Shown: in pieces, positions 18,464 through 29,309 of the stretch | Layout: each line of letters begins with the position of its first letter | Position numbering within the stretch: the stretch's first letter is position 1 | DNA from: Wolbachia endosymbiont of Diaphorina citri | GTDB lineage: Bacteria; Pseudomonadota; Alphaproteobacteria; Rickettsiales; Anaplasmataceae | Reading direction: 5' to 3' | Assembly (NCBI RefSeq): GCF_013096535.2 | Contig: NZ_CP051265.2 | Coordinates: 1,364,001-1,428,000, forward strand | Length of the DNA stretch: 64,000 nucleotides | Position numbers and translations under genes: made by a program | Notes under the pieces: model-generated | Database searches by the model: none | Told to the model about the DNA's origin: nothing | The model's input: the letters and a program-made list of their open reading frames with translations, nothing else

Positions 18464-21004
18464 CTAAGTAACACAACCTCGCGAGCGAATTTTCTCTATG
18501 TCCTGTTGTACAACAGGAAATAAAGATATATTTTCTAATGAAGAACTTACATGATATATGGAATCTTTTTCTAAAACTTCCTCAGGCCTTTTAAAATATC
18601 CCTGCTCAATAGCATCGTAGACAAAATAACGGCCAATTAAGCAATTCTTACCTAACTCTTCTTTATAATTTTTGAATTTTTCCAATATTTCCTCTTTATT
18701 GTTCACTGCTACTATAATTTTGTTTTTATCTTGCACATCATTATACAACCTAACATGTACTTTTCCCAAATCAGTATGAAAAGTCAGTACTATATTACCT
18801 ATAAGGTCAGTATAATTTCTTACCCCACCTTTCGTTAAAACTTCTATCTCGCTTTCACCGATTGCTATCACGTCTCTTCGAAATTCTGTGCTTTCATCTG
18901 TTCCATTTACGATTTTTGCAGCCTCGACTATACTATTCTTTGAGTATTTCAAGTAGAAAGTGAAGTTGTCCATTTTTGCCTCTTTTACCTTACCAGTAGT
19001 TGCGTTTTTTGCAGCTTCCAAAAACCTTAGAGAGTAATGTATATAGCTTTTACGTGCTTCTTTAAGATTAGCTTTGTGGTCTTTAAACTTCTCTAGTTTA
19101 TCAATTACAATTATACTACTTAGAGTTTCAAATACTGCACCTCTTTTTACCAAATTACATACTATGCGACTAGCAACTTCTATGTCCCTTTCACCTTGAA
19201 AAATCTTTAATTCACTAATTCTTCTTATTACATAATCTGTAAAATTATACTTACTCTCATAAGTATTTTCATATATATTTCCCTTATAAGTAAAATTGAA
19301 CCTTACCCTAGATTTTATAGCTTCATTTACAATCTGTTCTAGCTGATCTATATCTTGAGCTTCATTTAATTGATTTAAATATTGCAATGGTTCTTGCTTC
19401 TCTAGTGTGAAATCATTCCATAAATTTATATATTTGTCTTCTTTATTAAGGTCAACTTGTGTTTTTTTACAAAAAGTTTCATAAAGAACATCATCAGTTA
19501 AAAAGCACTCTTTAATATTAAGGTTGGGATTATTAACTGCAAATTCTATTGGAGTTTTACCTTTTTTATCTTTTATATCAAGATTAGCTCCTTTCCTTAG
19601 AAGCAATTTGATAATTGTATCACAATGACCAGAACGAGCAGCATAATGCAAAGGCGTTCTTCCTGTGTCGTCCTTTTCATTAGGATCAGCACCTGAATTC
19701 AACAGTAAATCTATGCATTCTTCTGAACTGCTACATTCCATACTTGATAGAATATGCAGTATTGTCAGTTTAGATTCTCCTCGTTTAAGGTTGAGAATGG
19801 TTTTTAGATCTTGACTACTTTTATGATCTAGTAAAAATTTTTTAATTTTTTTAATATCATTATTATAATCTTGATAAGTGATATGTGGAAAATCTTTAAT
19901 AATAGTTAAAAATTTTCTATTCAATTCCTTCTGATTTTCTGTTAAGTTGGACCCATCAGCAAGCCACATCGGTATCAACTTACTAAATGCACTTCTTTCA
20001 ATATTATCAATTAAAGAACAGTCATGTAGCAATGAGTATTTGATCAATTCATATTCATCATCCTCTTGTTGCTGTGTTTCTTCTGCTTTCTTAGGATGCT
20101 TAAAATCATTTTTTATTGATTCAACCAAGAGCTTTAATGTGTTAAAACTTTTATGTCCCAATAAAGGATCTGCTCCTTCTTTAAGTAGAACTTCTACTAC
20201 TGCTAAATTACCATTCCTAATAGCCCAGCATAATGGAGTACGCTCGTACTCATCGACTACATTAACACTAGCTCCCTTTTCTAGGATAGCTTTTACTATT
20301 TCCATTTGGCAATTTTCAGAAGAAACAGCATAATGTAATGCAGTACTCTCAACCTGGTTTACTGCATCAACATTAGCCCCCTCATTTAATAGGAGTTCTA
20401 CTATCTCTTTATGTCCATTGATAGCAGCACAATGCAAAGGAGTACATCCATCTTCATCTGCTGCATTAATATTAGCCTTGTTTGCTATGAGAACTTTTAT
20501 TATCTCTGTATAACCAAAGCGAACAGCAGCGTATAAAGGAGTTATCTTAACTTTATTTACTGCATCAATATTAGCCCCTTTGTTTAACAGGAGTTCTACT
20601 ATCTCTTTATGTCCATTGTGAGCAGCACAATGCAAAGGAGTGCATCCATCTTCATCTGCTACTACAACACTAACCTTGTGTGCTATGAAAATCTCTACCA
20701 CTCCTATACTGCCACATGCAGCAGCAAAGTGTAAAGGAGTCCATCCATCTTCATCTGCTGTATTAACATTACCCCCTTTTTTTATTAAAAGCTCTGCTAT
20801 CTTTACAAGATCATTTCTAGCAGCTATATGTAAAAATGTATTTTGATCATCGAATCTATAATTTATGTTAAATCCATTATCTTGCCACTTTTTATACGTG
20901 TCTGGATCTTCTTTTTCCAATTCCTCTTTTACCCTTTCGATTATATTGTTCTCATTTAAGTCACTTATTGTCCTTAATATTTTTAACAACCGTTCATATT
21001 CCAT
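18464..21004 (-). CDS. Ankyrin-repeat protein, 846 aa
   Basis: The N-terminal cap (about 1-50, ENNIIERVKEELEKEDPDTY ... FNINYRFDDQ) is of a type also seen in the ankyrin protein at 29310. About eight canonical ankyrin repeats (DEDGCTPLHCAAHNGHKEIV and similar) follow over residues 52-290. A helical spacer comes next, then two more repeats near 415-515 (DDTGRTPLHYAARSGHCDTI). Residues about 530-846 are a non-repeat alpha/beta region I do not recognise. Adjacent repeats are nearly identical at the DNA level, suggesting recent tandem duplication. Such proteins are candidate host-interaction factors. No membrane segment is seen, and GAGGTA precedes the ATG. Confidence 0.9.
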   Translation of the reverse strand: MEYERLLKILRTISDLNENNIIERVKEELEKEDPDTYKKWQDNGFNINYRFDDQNTFLHIAARNDLVKIAELLIKKGGNVNTADEDGWTPLHFAAACGSIGVVEIFIAHKVSVVVADEDGCTPLHCAAHNGHKEIVELLLNKGANIDAVNKVKITPLYAAVRFGYTEIIKVLIANKANINAADEDGCTPLHCAAINGHKEIVELLLNEGANVDAVNQVESTALHYAVSSENCQMEIVKAILEKGASVNVVDEYERTPLCWAIRNGNLAVVEVLLKEGADPLLGHKSFNTLKLLVESIKNDFKHPKKAEETQQQEDDEYELIKYSLLHDCSLIDNIERSAFSKLIPMWLADGSNLTENQKELNRKFLTIIKDFPHITYQDYNNDIKKIKKFLLDHKSSQDLKTILNLKRGESKLTILHILSSMECSSSEECIDLLLNSGADPNEKDDTGRTPLHYAARSGHCDTIIKLLLRKGANLDIKDKKGKTPIEFAVNNPNLNIKECFLTDDVLYETFCKKTQVDLNKEDKYINLWNDFTLEKQEPLQYLNQLNEAQDIDQLEQIVNEAIKSRVRFNFTYKGNIYENTYESKYNFTDYVIRRISELKIFQGERDIEVASRIVCNLVKRGAVFETLSSIIVIDKLEKFKDHKANLKEARKSYIHYSLRFLEAAKNATTGKVKEAKMDNFTFYLKYSKNSIVEAAKIVNGTDESTEFRRDVIAIGESEIEVLTKGGVRNYTDLIGNIVLTFHTDLGKVHVRLYNDVQDKNKIIVAVNNKEEILEKFKNYKEELGKNCLIGRYFVYDAIEQGYFKRPEEVLEKDSIYHVSSSLENISLFPVVQQDIEKIRSRGCVT

Positions 21005-21117
21005 AATTCTACCTCAAACTATTTGTTTTTGTACTATAGCTAAAAAAAATTATTGATCCATAATAAAATAACCAACACCAGAGTAAGCGGTTTGCTGCTA
21101 ACATATTTAAAAATGTT

Positions 21118-23619
21118 ATGAACTTAATAAGAGAAAAAAATACCCCTGTAATGGAGCAATATTTGAACCTGAAAGCTCAATACAAGGATCATCTGCTATT
21201 TTATAGGCTAGGAGATTTTTATGAGTTGTTTTTCGATGATGCTATTAAAGCTGCGAAATTGCTGAATATAGTGCTAACCAAGAGGGGCAATTCAAATGGG
21301 CAAGAAATACCAATGTGTGGAGTGCCAGCACACAGTAGTGAGTCTTACCTGCACAAGCTAATAGATTTAGGATTCAAAGTAGCAATCTGTGACCAATTAG
21401 AAACTGCTGATGAAGCAAAAAAGAGGGGCTATAAATCCATAGTAAAACGTGATGTAGTGCGAGTTGTAACTCCAGGTACAATTATAGAAGATTCACTACT
21501 GGAGGATAAAAGCAATAATTATCTCGCATCCATAGTTGAACAAAATGATGAATATGCTATTAGTTGGCTTGAATTATCGACGGGAAAATTTTTTCACACT
21601 TTAACAAGTTTGAAGGCTCTAGATAGTGATTTATTGCGTATATCACCAAGAGAATTATTAATTTCTGAAAAATTCATTGAGGACGAAAAAATTAGATCGA
21701 TTTTAAAAAATTATAAAATATCAATTACACAACACGCACAGAGTTTTTTTGAGTATAGTAAATCTCACAGAACGTTATGCGAGTTTTATAAAATCAGGGA
21801 ACTTGGGAGTATAGGAAATTTCAGCAAAGTAGAAATCATGGCGTGTGGTGCACTGCTTGAATATGTCAGAGTAACACAAAGGGGCTCCATTCCAAGGCTT
21901 GAATTCCCAAAAACCTATAAGCAACAAAATTTCATGCTTATTGATGCTTCAGCAAGGAGAAACCTTGAGTTGTTTTCAACTCAATTTGGTGAAAAGAAAG
22001 GTTCACTAATTTCAGTTATTGATCACACAGTAACAGCCTCTGGTGGACGCCTGCTCAAACAAATGCTCGCTTCACCCCTTGCTTGCTCTAAGGCAATTAA
22101 TTTGAGGCTCAGCACCGCTCAATTTTTTGTAAATAATCATGAGCCACGCAGAAAAATACGAGAGATATTATCTAACATTCCAGATATTGAGAGGTCTTTA
22201 TCGCGCCTAATACTAGGGCGTGGTTCACCAAAGGATATGAACCTATTAAAAATAGGCCTAGGAAAAACTTTAGAGTTGTCTGAGTTTCTGTCTACCTTGC
22301 ATAATTATTGTTTAAGTGAAAAATCAGAAATTAACTCTCAGATGTCATTCCAGTGCTTGACCAGAGAAAAGGAACCAGTTCAGGTGATAAGTAGTGACGA
22401 GAGTGAACTAAGCACAATACATAAAAGTCTTGGTAATCATAAAGATCTATTCGAGCTTCTAAACAGCGCTATACTTGATAACAACCTCAGTTCCGTAAAA
22501 GAAGGAGGATTTATCAATCCAAAATACAACTCAGAATTATCTGAGTTATCTTATATATTGAACAACAGTAACAAGTTGGTAACTAAGCTCCGTGAATCTT
22601 ATCGCGACCTAACTGGCATTGCTGCACTCAAAATATTACACAACAATATACTTGGTTATTACGTTGAAGTGTCGGCAAATCACAAAATAACTTCGGATAT
22701 ATTTATTCATAGACAAAGCTTAGCAAATAGCATGCGCTACACTACTAATGAATTGAAAGAACTAGAAAATAAAATTCTTACGGCACGTGATGCTGCAATC
22801 GGCTTAGAAATGAAAATTTTTAGTGAACTGTGTAGTGAAGTCGCTAAAGAATCTGAAAAAATTGCTCTTGCTGCAAATGCTTTGGCAAAACTTGATATTA
22901 GAACCGCATTTGCAGAGCTTGCAGTGCAAAATAATTACGTAAAACCCATTATTGATGACAGCAAAGAGTTCAATATCTGTAGCGGAAGACACCCAGTGGT
23001 TGAAGTTAACGATAAATTCATTGCAAATAGCATCAATTTAGCTGGTATACATCTAATTACTGGTCCTAATATGGCTGGAAAAAGCACTTTCTTGAGGCAA
23101 AACGCTCTCATTGCAGTTTTAGCTCACATGGGGTCATTTGTGCCAGCAGAGAGTGCGCATGTAGGAGTGATTGACAAGATATTCAGCAGGGTTGGCGCAA
23201 CGGATAATATAACAGCTGGTTATTCTACCTTCATGGTAGAGATGATCGAAACAGCAACGATAGTAAATCAGGCAACGGACCGTTCCTTGGTGATACTTGA
23301 TGAAATTGGTAGGGGCACAGGGGTGTATGATGGATTATCTATTGCACAGGCGGTGATTGAACATATTCACAATGTAAATAAGTGCCGCGCCATTTTTGCA
23401 ACTCATTATCATGAATTGACTAAAGTAGGTGAATACTTAGAAAATGTGAAATGTTTTTGTATGAAAATAAAAGAATGGAAAGGAGAAGTCATCTTTTTAC
23501 ATGAAGTAATTGAAGGCATTGCAGATGAGTCATATGGAATACATGTAGCAAAACTTGCTGGTTTTCCTGATTCTGTTTTAAACAGAGCAAGAGAAGTATT
23601 TGAGGAGCTAAAGGCTTGA
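21118..23619 (+). CDS. mutS: MutS, DNA mismatch recognition ATPase
   Basis: 833 residues. The mismatch-binding N-terminal domain carries the Phe-x-Glu wedge (FYELFFDDA near residues 36-44) and the [17 protein letters not shown] segment. The clamp and lever domains follow, then the ABC-type ATPase with Walker [14 protein letters not shown] (about 648-660), Walker [13 protein letters not shown] and the signature region STFMVEM. The closing [10 protein letters not shown] is also typical. It recognises mispairs and recruits MutL. Residues about 404-435 look like an insert matching the dispersed GTCATTCCAGTG repeat. It is divergent from the ankyrin gene at 18464. Confidence 0.97.
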   Translation: MNLIREKNTPVMEQYLNLKAQYKDHLLFYRLGDFYELFFDDAIKAAKLLNIVLTKRGNSNGQEIPMCGVPAHSSESYLHKLIDLGFKVAICDQLETADEAKKRGYKSIVKRDVVRVVTPGTIIEDSLLEDKSNNYLASIVEQNDEYAISWLELSTGKFFHTLTSLKALDSDLLRISPRELLISEKFIEDEKIRSILKNYKISITQHAQSFFEYSKSHRTLCEFYKIRELGSIGNFSKVEIMACGALLEYVRVTQRGSIPRLEFPKTYKQQNFMLIDASARRNLELFSTQFGEKKGSLISVIDHTVTASGGRLLKQMLASPLACSKAINLRLSTAQFFVNNHEPRRKIREILSNIPDIERSLSRLILGRGSPKDMNLLKIGLGKTLELSEFLSTLHNYCLSEKSEINSQMSFQCLTREKEPVQVISSDESELSTIHKSLGNHKDLFELLNSAILDNNLSSVKEGGFINPKYNSELSELSYILNNSNKLVTKLRESYRDLTGIAALKILHNNILGYYVEVSANHKITSDIFIHRQSLANSMRYTTNELKELENKILTARDAAIGLEMKIFSELCSEVAKESEKIALAANALAKLDIRTAFAELAVQNNYVKPIIDDSKEFNICSGRHPVVEVNDKFIANSINLAGIHLITGPNMAGKSTFLRQNALIAVLAHMGSFVPAESAHVGVIDKIFSRVGATDNITAGYSTFMVEMIETATIVNQATDRSLVILDEIGRGTGVYDGLSIAQAVIEHIHNVNKCRAIFATHYHELTKVGEYLENVKCFCMKIKEWKGEVIFLHEVIEGIADESYGIHVAKLAGFPDSVLNRAREVFEELKA
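22329..22400 (+). repeat. Dispersed-repeat segment inside mutS
   Basis: TGTCATTCCAGTGCTTGAC, read on the mutS strand, matches with one change the complement of the intergenic repeat at 12241-12259 and the half-sites in ccmF. It lies in frame in the lever/clamp region and encodes [14 protein letters not shown]. The sequence around it is not obviously MutS-like between residues about 404 and 435. The borders are approximate. Confidence 0.5.
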
Positions 23620-23679
23620 GGAAAGTAACATTATATTACTCCACAATTATGGATTTTAGCAATCTATGGCGCTTTAATT

Positions 23680-25056
23680 TTAGTCAGCTTTCTGAGTAAC
23701 TGAATTAACGTAGCATTGATCGATTGCCACATTAGTCAAGATTCCAATTCCACCACCTACAACTGCACCTACAGCTCCTAATGCTAGTTGAGTACCAATT
23801 CCAGCAGAAGACCCAATGATTAATGGAGCAAGAAAATATAATGCTAAAGCGCAAGTTATTGCAGCTACACTTATAACAGCCAGCTTTCTCGGACAAAAAT
23901 TTTCTGGTGCCTCAGCACTAGATATAAATGATGATTTTACTAGATTTTTTCTACTTTCATGATCTAAAAAGCCACTCACTGTTCTCATTATAGGACGGGT
24001 AGAGCCGTCACCAGTCAAGTCAATTCTATCTTCCACTATATCATGAGGCTCTTTAACTTGAGCTTTATATTCATCCCAATAGTTTGATAACTCTTGTTGG
24101 TCATTGAGAAGATCTGGTTTATTTGAAGTTGTTAACCAGTGTGAGTCATGTTCCAAAATATATCGAATTGTAGCTTTCCCTATATCTATATGCCCTTCAG
24201 TAATTGCATACTTTAAAACACCTTCTGCTTTTTTCCTTCCAACATTAAGATCAGCACCAGCTTTTATCAATAATTCTACTATCTTTGGAGAATTATGAAA
24301 TATAGCAATATCTAAAGGGACCATCTCATTACAATCTTTGATATTTAAGTTTGCTTTGTGTTCTATTAAATAACTTATAAATTTTAAGGTTTTATCAGAT
24401 TTTTGATCGTCTATGTCTTTATGTCTGTAATATATTCTAATTGCAAAATTCAACGCAGTTTGACCCTTTAACGCACTACCACCAATAATTAAGTTCTGAT
24501 AGCTTTTTACCTCTTGATTTATTAAGTTAACATCCGCACCGTTTTCTATTAAAGCCTTAGCTCCTTCGAAATTGCCTTGTGCAGTTTGCAGATGAAGTAA
24601 GTAACGACCAAGATGATCAGTTGCATTAGGATTTGCACCTTGTTCAATCAAATACCTTGCAATTTTATCATTAAATTTGTGATCATAAGTTGCAGATTCT
24701 AGTGGCTCAGGATTTTGCGATAACTCATCTTTAGCTATTAAGCTGTTAATCTGACAGATTGATTTTACTGACTCTAAATCTCTTCTTTTAACTGCCTTTG
24801 TGACTGCAGCGCTAAAGCTTATACCCTTTTCTATTAGATATTCGGCCATTTTGTTATTAGTAGAACACTTTAATAAATTTGTACCGCTTTGGGAATTAAC
24901 CTCAGTGACAACATCTCGAATAATGGAACTATTTTCCTCAAAAATTGACTTTACTTTTTCTAAATCATTTTTGGTGACAGTATCAACAAGATCTTTTATT
25001 ACAGCATTCACCCTCTCTTTTTTAGCTAAAATTTCTTTTAATTCTTCAGGGTTCAT
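23680..25056 (-). CDS. Ankyrin-repeat protein with C-terminal membrane hairpin, 458 aa
   Basis: The N-terminal 330 residues contain degenerate ankyrin repeats; the clearest are DHLGRYLLHLQTAQGNFEGA and KDCNEMVPLDIAIFHNSPKI. A charged spacer follows, then two hydrophobic segments at about 390-412 (LAVISVAAITCALALYFLAP) and 418-440 (GTQLALGAVGAVVGGGIGIL). The arrangement predicts a protein anchored by a C-terminal hairpin with the ankyrin part exposed on one side. It is probably a host-facing or membrane-scaffold protein; the function is unknown. It is convergent with mutS, 60 bp apart. Confidence 0.88.
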   Translation of the reverse strand: MNPEELKEILAKKERVNAVIKDLVDTVTKNDLEKVKSIFEENSSIIRDVVTEVNSQSGTNLLKCSTNNKMAEYLIEKGISFSAAVTKAVKRRDLESVKSICQINSLIAKDELSQNPEPLESATYDHKFNDKIARYLIEQGANPNATDHLGRYLLHLQTAQGNFEGAKALIENGADVNLINQEVKSYQNLIIGGSALKGQTALNFAIRIYYRHKDIDDQKSDKTLKFISYLIEHKANLNIKDCNEMVPLDIAIFHNSPKIVELLIKAGADLNVGRKKAEGVLKYAITEGHIDIGKATIRYILEHDSHWLTTSNKPDLLNDQQELSNYWDEYKAQVKEPHDIVEDRIDLTGDGSTRPIMRTVSGFLDHESRKNLVKSSFISSAEAPENFCPRKLAVISVAAITCALALYFLAPLIIGSSAGIGTQLALGAVGAVVGGGIGILTNVAIDQCYVNSVTQKAD

Positions 25057-25187
25057 AAATACACCTCAACACACATAATAAAAAAGTATATCTAAATCAG
25101 AATTGCTTATAAAGGATCTTTAGATATTATCTTGCCCAAAGGTTAATTTATTTTATAATCTTTTTGTATTCTAGAAATTTCAATTAA

Positions 25188-26990
25188 ATGAACTGTTATA
25201 AAACTCACGAGTGTAATGAATTAAGGAAGAATGATGTAGAAAAGGAAGTTACTCTCTCTGGGTGGCTGTACCGTAAACGTGACCATGGTAACCTAATCTT
25301 TGTTGATTTAAGAGATTTTCATGGGATTACTCAGTTGGTATTCAATAACGATAAAGATTTTTTTGATGAAATTTCGAATTTAAAATCAGAAAGTGTGATT
25401 ACTGTCACAGGAATAGTCAAAGCTAGAACTGAAGATACGGTAAATAGCTCTATTTCCACAGGAGAAATTGAAGTTATAGTTAGTAATTTACAAGTTGAAT
25501 CTGAAGTTGAGTTCCACTGTGATGAAGAAATAGCAAAAGAAGAAAGGAGTATATTAGCAAGTATCGCCGGTGAGCAAGAATACCCAGAAAACATGAGATT
25601 TAAATATCGTTTTCTTAATTTAAGATGTGAAAAGGTTCGTAATAACATTATTCTACGTTCACAGATCATTTCAGAGCTCAGGAGGCTTATGATAGAGCAA
25701 GGATTCTTAGATATTCAAACTCCCATACTTACTGCCTCTTCTCCTGAAGGAGCACGTGATTATTTAGTGCCAAGCAGACTAAATCCTGGTAAATTCTATG
25801 CATTACCACAAGCTCCACAGATTTTTAAGCAGTTGCTTATGGTTTCAGGGTTTGATAAATATTTTCAAATTGCACCTTGTTTTCGTGATGAGGACGCAAG
25901 GGCTGACCGTTCTCCTGGGGAGTTTTATCAGCTAGATCTTGAAATGTCTTTTGTAACTCAAGAAGATATATTTCAGGTTATTGAATCTACCTTATATAAA
26001 GTGTTTGCCAAATTTTCTCGCAAATCAGTTGATAAAGATTTTCCACGTATTACATACAAAGACGCAATGCTCAAATACGGTTCTGATAAACCAGATCTGC
26101 GCAATCCACTATTGATCAGCGATGTAACAGAAATTTTCCGTAATTCAGAGTTCAATATTTTCAAAAGCAATATTGAGCGAGGTATGGTAGTCAGAGCCAT
26201 TCCTGCTCCCAAAACAGCGGAGGAACCACGTAGCTTTTTTGATAAAAAAATAGAACATGCGCAAAAAGAATTAGGTGCTAAAGGTCTTGGGTATATAACA
26301 TTTGATAAGGACGGCATTGCAAAAGGACCAATTGCTAAATTTCTTGATGACAATAGGTTAAATTCTATAAAAGAAATAACAAATGTAAAGCCTGGAGATA
26401 GTGTATTTTTTGCTTCTGATAAGGAAAATGAAGCAGCAATAATTGCAGGGAAAGTTCGCTCTCTCTTAGGATCACAACTAGGTCTTATAGATGACAATAT
26501 CTTTAAGTTTTGCTGGGTCATCGATTTTCCATATTTTGTATATGATGATAAAAGCAAAAAAATAGATTTCTTTCATAACCCATTTTCCATGCCACATGGT
26601 GGCTTGAAGGATTTAGAAGACAAAGATCCACTAGATATCCTTGCTTATCAATATGATCTCGTTTGCAATGGAATAGAGCTTTCAAGTGGGGCGATTCGTA
26701 ATAACAAACTAGATATTATGTACAGAGCTTTTGCCATTGCAGGCTACAGTAAAGAGGAAGTTGATACAAAATTTGGCGCGCTTGTGCGTGCATTCAGGTT
26801 TGGAGCGCCACCTCATGGTGGAATAGCGCCAGGGGTTGATAGAATGGTTATGCTACTTGCAGATGAGCCGAATATTCGTGAAGTAATCTGTTTTCCTATG
26901 AATCAGCAAGGAGAAGATGTTCTAATGGGCGCTCCTTCTAAAGTAGATGATAAGCATTTACGTGAATTATCCTTGAAGGTTATTGAATAA
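25188..26990 (+). CDS. aspS: Aspartyl-tRNA synthetase
   Basis: 600 residues, the bacterial type with an insertion (GAD) domain. It has an N-terminal OB-fold anticodon-binding domain ([23 protein letters not shown]), then the class II core with motif 2 ([19 protein letters not shown]) and motif 3 ([13 protein letters not shown]). The GAD domain sits between them, at about 285-420. It charges tRNA-Asp; alphaproteobacterial relatives are often non-discriminating and also charge tRNA-Asn for amidation, which cannot be decided here. The MFS gene follows 35 bp later and may be co-transcribed. Confidence 0.97.
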   Translation: MNCYKTHECNELRKNDVEKEVTLSGWLYRKRDHGNLIFVDLRDFHGITQLVFNNDKDFFDEISNLKSESVITVTGIVKARTEDTVNSSISTGEIEVIVSNLQVESEVEFHCDEEIAKEERSILASIAGEQEYPENMRFKYRFLNLRCEKVRNNIILRSQIISELRRLMIEQGFLDIQTPILTASSPEGARDYLVPSRLNPGKFYALPQAPQIFKQLLMVSGFDKYFQIAPCFRDEDARADRSPGEFYQLDLEMSFVTQEDIFQVIESTLYKVFAKFSRKSVDKDFPRITYKDAMLKYGSDKPDLRNPLLISDVTEIFRNSEFNIFKSNIERGMVVRAIPAPKTAEEPRSFFDKKIEHAQKELGAKGLGYITFDKDGIAKGPIAKFLDDNRLNSIKEITNVKPGDSVFFASDKENEAAIIAGKVRSLLGSQLGLIDDNIFKFCWVIDFPYFVYDDKSKKIDFFHNPFSMPHGGLKDLEDKDPLDILAYQYDLVCNGIELSSGAIRNNKLDIMYRAFAIAGYSKEEVDTKFGALVRAFRFGAPPHGGIAPGVDRMVMLLADEPNIREVICFPMNQQGEDVLMGAPSKVDDKHLRELSLKVIE

Positions 26991-27025
26991 AAATTTTTAT
27001 AGCGGAGTGTGGTAAACTGGAAGTT

Positions 27026-28288
27026 ATGAACGATATTCAAAAAGCAATACTATCAAGCATAATCTGCAATATGATTATATGGTATGAAGTAACTCTGTTT
27101 GGAGTTTTAACTCATATAATAAGCAACGTTTTTTTTCCTTCAGAAAATAATTATTTGAGCACAATCAAATTTCTTGGCAGTTTTGCAATTGGCTTTGGAT
27201 TTAGACCACTTGGTGCGTTTATTTTTGGTTACATTGGAGATAAGTATGGCAGGAGAAAAATTTTACTGACTTCCGTAATATTAGCTTCAATATCGTCTAC
27301 TGCAATTGCAATTATACCAAGTTTTAGAGAAATAGGAATATTTTCTCCTATATTGCTTCTGCTTTGTAGAATAATACAAGGAATGGCAACAGGAGGGGAA
27401 ACGAGCATTAACTCAGCCTTTTTAATAGAGCATTCAAGCGATAAAAAGAATTTAGGCTTTTTAGGTAGCATAAAAGCTTTTAGTGGTGCTCTTGGTTCTA
27501 TTACATGTTTTGTAATGATAGCCATTTGCAAAAAGTTTACAGGTGAAAATTATGAGATTTGGGGCTGGAGGTTGCTTTTCTATTTCTGCTCTGTTATGGG
27601 CATTATAGGTTTTTTAATAAGATACATAATGGAAGAGAGTCTAGCATATAAAACTCATGACCAAAATAAAAGCTTATCTAACTCTCCCTTTTTAGAATTA
27701 ATCAAGAATTATAAAAGAGCATTTGTGATAGCAATTGGACTTGGCATTGCTCAAAACGCAATTGTTTATTCAGTAATCATGTTTTACAACATATCTGTAA
27801 AAGAGCTTATTCTTTCAGGCATTGATATTAAAAATCTAGTAAGGATCATGGTTGAAATCACATTTGGAACGTCTGCAGTGCTGTTTGCAATACTTTCTGA
27901 TAAAATTGGAAGAAAAAATGTGATAATTCCTACATTAGTAACTTTAGCTTGTGTTAGCTTGCCGGTACTTTCGCTATTATCATATGCTAATCACTATATT
28001 ATAACATTCACTTTTCTGTTGATGAGCATACCGATAGGTGCATCTTTTGGAATATATAATTCTCTCGCCTGCGAATTATTTCCAACAAAAGTTAGATGTA
28101 CTGGCTTCAGTTTAGCTCATAACATATCAGCAGGGATTTTCGGCGGCCTTTCTCCATCGATATGCATGTTTCTTATAGAAAAAACCGAAACAAAACTTGC
28201 AGCAGGCATTTATCTTACTGCCTGCGCATTAATTAGCCTAATATCTGTGCTTCAAATCAAAGCCAAAGACAGAAAAGTTGATTGGTGA
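27026..28288 (+). CDS. MFS transporter, ProP-like (metabolite:proton symporter class)
   Basis: 420 residues with about 12 membrane helices. The MFS signature between helices 2 and 3 is GDKYGRRKILL, repeated in degenerate form between helices 8 and 9 (SDKIGRKNVII). The pattern RIIQGMATGGETSINSAFLIE is characteristic of the ProP/ShiA/KgtP branch, which imports osmolytes or carboxylates with protons. The substrate cannot be read from sequence. In an obligate symbiont it most likely scavenges a host metabolite. It is convergent with the pseudouridine synthase, 7 bp apart. Confidence 0.9.
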   Translation: MNDIQKAILSSIICNMIIWYEVTLFGVLTHIISNVFFPSENNYLSTIKFLGSFAIGFGFRPLGAFIFGYIGDKYGRRKILLTSVILASISSTAIAIIPSFREIGIFSPILLLLCRIIQGMATGGETSINSAFLIEHSSDKKNLGFLGSIKAFSGALGSITCFVMIAICKKFTGENYEIWGWRLLFYFCSVMGIIGFLIRYIMEESLAYKTHDQNKSLSNSPFLELIKNYKRAFVIAIGLGIAQNAIVYSVIMFYNISVKELILSGIDIKNLVRIMVEITFGTSAVLFAILSDKIGRKNVIIPTLVTLACVSLPVLSLLSYANHYIITFTFLLMSIPIGASFGIYNSLACELFPTKVRCTGFSLAHNISAGIFGGLSPSICMFLIEKTETKLAAGIYLTACALISLISVLQIKAKDRKVDW

Positions 28289-28295
28289 AATCTTT

Positions 28296-29219
28296 TCAGT
28301 CGAAAAATAGCGCTTCAATAGACTTTTCAATGTGCTTAGGGATAGGAGCGGTAATAGTGATTTCTTTATTGTTTGGCAATTTTAAAGATAAAGAATGCGA
28401 ATGAAGGTGAATTTTATTTGCCACTTCATCAATAAAAGCTTTTTTACCACCGTATTTACCGTCACCAAGAATGGGACAATTTATATGAGCTAAATGTGCA
28501 CGTAACTGATGGGTTCTGCCGGTAATTGGTTGTAATTTTAAATAAGCAACATTATGTTTTAACCTTGCTATAATTGAAAAATGCGTAGTGGCACTTTGAG
28601 GTGAGCTTTCATCAACGACCACTTTTTCTTGACCAGAAATATATTTTTTTACCAACGGATAATCTATTATTCCACTATCCTTGCTTGGCATGCCAGAAGT
28701 TAATGCTAAATAAGTTTTTTTTACCCTCCGTCCTTTAAATTCCTCCATAAGGTATCTGGCAACACTAGCATTGCGTGCGAATATTATCACTCCGCTCGTA
28801 TCTCTATCTAGTCTATGGACAATTTTAAATATTTCTCCCTCTCTTATTTGGTCAAGCAAATCACTAATGCTAATCTTTACTTTTACGCCACCTTGAACAA
28901 TGACCCCTGCAGGTTTGTTTATAGCTAGTATATATTCGTCTTCATATAATATATTCTCTCTTAGTAGATTCACTAACTTTTCATTATATTTGCAGTCAGA
29001 ATTAGCGTTCTCAATATAATTCAAGTGCTTCAGCGTTATAGTTTGTCCAGAATTTACTCTATCACTAGACTTTGCTTTGCAATCATCAACTTCGATTAAC
29101 CCTTTCCTTAAAGACTTCTCAATTGCAGATTGTTTCAAATTGGGAAAAATTCTTCTAATGTACCTATCGAGCCTAACGTTATTGTCTTCTACTAATATGG
29201 TTTTGGTACTATCTGGCAT
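28296..29219 (-). CDS. rluC: RluC/RluD-type ribosomal RNA pseudouridine synthase
   Basis: An N-terminal S4 RNA-binding domain (NNVRLDRYIRRIFPNLKQSA ... LRKGLIEVDD) is followed by the RluA-family catalytic domain. The catalytic aspartate lies in VHRLDRDTSGVIIFAR, with conserved TGRTHQLRAHLAHINCPILGD later. The enzyme isomerises uridines in 23S rRNA. I start at ATG 29219 (MPDSTKTILVED); an upstream in-frame ATG at 29273 would add 18 hydrophobic residues with no family support. RluC is preferred over RluD from the N-terminal S4 sequence, with moderate certainty. Confidence 0.88.
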   Translation of the reverse strand: MPDSTKTILVEDNNVRLDRYIRRIFPNLKQSAIEKSLRKGLIEVDDCKAKSSDRVNSGQTITLKHLNYIENANSDCKYNEKLVNLLRENILYEDEYILAINKPAGVIVQGGVKVKISISDLLDQIREGEIFKIVHRLDRDTSGVIIFARNASVARYLMEEFKGRRVKKTYLALTSGMPSKDSGIIDYPLVKKYISGQEKVVVDESSPQSATTHFSIIARLKHNVAYLKLQPITGRTHQLRAHLAHINCPILGDGKYGGKKAFIDEVANKIHLHSHSLSLKLPNNKEITITAPIPKHIEKSIEALFFD

Positions 29220-29309
29220 CTTACTTATAGAAATTTTATAATGAAAGTAGAGTACACTGAAATCTAATAGCACATAACTCTACCTAATATACTTTTCAGT
29301 GTCAGCTAC

